From: Candidatus Saccharimonadota bacterium
GTDB lineage: Bacteria; Patescibacteriota; Saccharimonadia; Saccharimonadales; Saccharimonadaceae
Assembly (NCBI GenBank): GCA_016199685.1
Contig: JACQGD010000037.1
Coordinates: 1,123-21,140 of the forward strand
DNA length: 20,018 nt
Direction: 5' to 3'
The translations under genes and the position numbers were made by a program. Below are positions 19,810 through 20,018 of this stretch, piece after piece (the stretch's first letter is position 1; each line of letters begins with the position of its first letter). The notes below the pieces were generated by a model. The model was not told the origin of the DNA and did no database searches. It saw only the letters and a list, made by a program, of their open reading frames with translations.

Positions 19810-20018
19810 TTAAATCTCTCGAATTGTTTCTATTTCAGCGCCAAGGCTATTGAGCCGGTTCGCGAAATCTTCGTAGCCACGGTTAATTGAGTAAACATCG
19901 CGGAGAACTGAATGTCCAGGTGCTGCGAGCATTGCAAGGAGCACGACGACCGATGGCCGCAGTGCAGGAGGTGCAACGACGTCGGCAACCTTCCACTTGG
20001 TCGGTCCACTTATGTAGA
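19810..20018 (-). CDS. murA: UDP-N-acetylglucosamine 1-carboxyvinyltransferase, C-terminal part
   Basis: This is the last 69 codons of the gene, which enters from the right edge. The visible protein reads PTKWKVADVVAPPALRPSVV, LLAMLAAPGHSVLRDVYSI, NRGYEDFANRLNSLGAEI and ends TIREI. The DLRAGAA-like (here PPALRPSVV), G.t.l.d.....RGYe.....L..LGA.I pattern is that of the MurA C-terminus. It catalyses the first committed step of peptidoglycan synthesis, transferring enolpyruvate to UDP-GlcNAc. Confidence 0.9.
   Translation of the reverse strand, partial: YISGPTKWKVADVVAPPALRPSVVVLLAMLAAPGHSVLRDVYSINRGYEDFANRLNSLGAEIETIREI

Noticed and set aside
1..20018. CRISPR array or insertion sequence
   Set aside because: No regularly spaced direct repeats and no transposase or terminal inverted repeats were seen; the only repeats are the four degenerate gene-end elements and the hairpins listed.

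Overview
This 20 kb window looks like chromosomal DNA of a small-genome Candidate Phyla Radiation bacterium, most likely Candidatus Saccharibacteria (TM7). That placement is inferred from gene content: a MurT-type ligase and MurA at the two edges, a membrane-anchored Clp-like ATPase, a cell-surface SGNH protein with a Saccharibacteria-style N-terminus, tRNAs with encoded CCA, and densely packed short genes. TGA behaves as a stop codon, so the UGA-Gly code of Gracilibacteria/Absconditabacteria is unlikely.

Layout. 1-519 (-): 5' part of a MurT-like ligase. 563-3348 (+): a small membrane protein and a Clp-like AAA+ ATPase in one unit. 3352-7094 (-): a two-component cluster made of an OmpR-type regulator, a 39-aa ORF, a terminator-like hairpin, a multi-TM histidine kinase and an unrecognised 512-aa protein that carries both Asp-rich motifs of a class I isoprenoid (prenyl/terpene) synthase. 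7291-8652 (+): SGNH hydrolase. 8682-10920 (-): HAD hydrolase, type II phosphomannose-isomerase-like cupin, NUDIX, Ham1/ITPase-like protein. 11155-11715 (+): LOG-family protein with its own promoter, Shine-Dalgarno and terminator. 11816-13338: DUF998-like membrane protein divergent from an ArsR/AHSA1 pair. 13366-17360 (-): NUDIX, HIT-like, unknown, CYTH, a frameshifted exported protein, NUDIX, small membrane protein. 17406-17482: tRNA-Arg. 17554-18342 (+): ATP-grasp protein. 18331-18893 (-): frameshifted metallophosphoesterase. 19075-20018: tRNA-Gly, a small hypothetical, tRNA-His and the C-terminus of MurA.

Most accessory genes are single transcription units. Fifteen of them have a -10 hexamer, often preceded by TGC, only 6-9 nt before the start codon, which implies leaderless or nearly leaderless mRNAs. 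Genes inside operons or with foreign-looking composition instead carry a Shine-Dalgarno.

The most unusual signals are three. First, the isoprenoid-synthase-like protein is coupled to a two-component system. Second, a degenerate element of roughly 35-40 bp recurs immediately 3' of four consecutive minus-strand genes downstream of tRNA-Arg, and one copy shares about 20 bp with the tRNA 3' end and its flank. This looks like a tRNA-anchored array of gene cassettes. Third, two genes are broken by apparent one-base losses in homopolymers.
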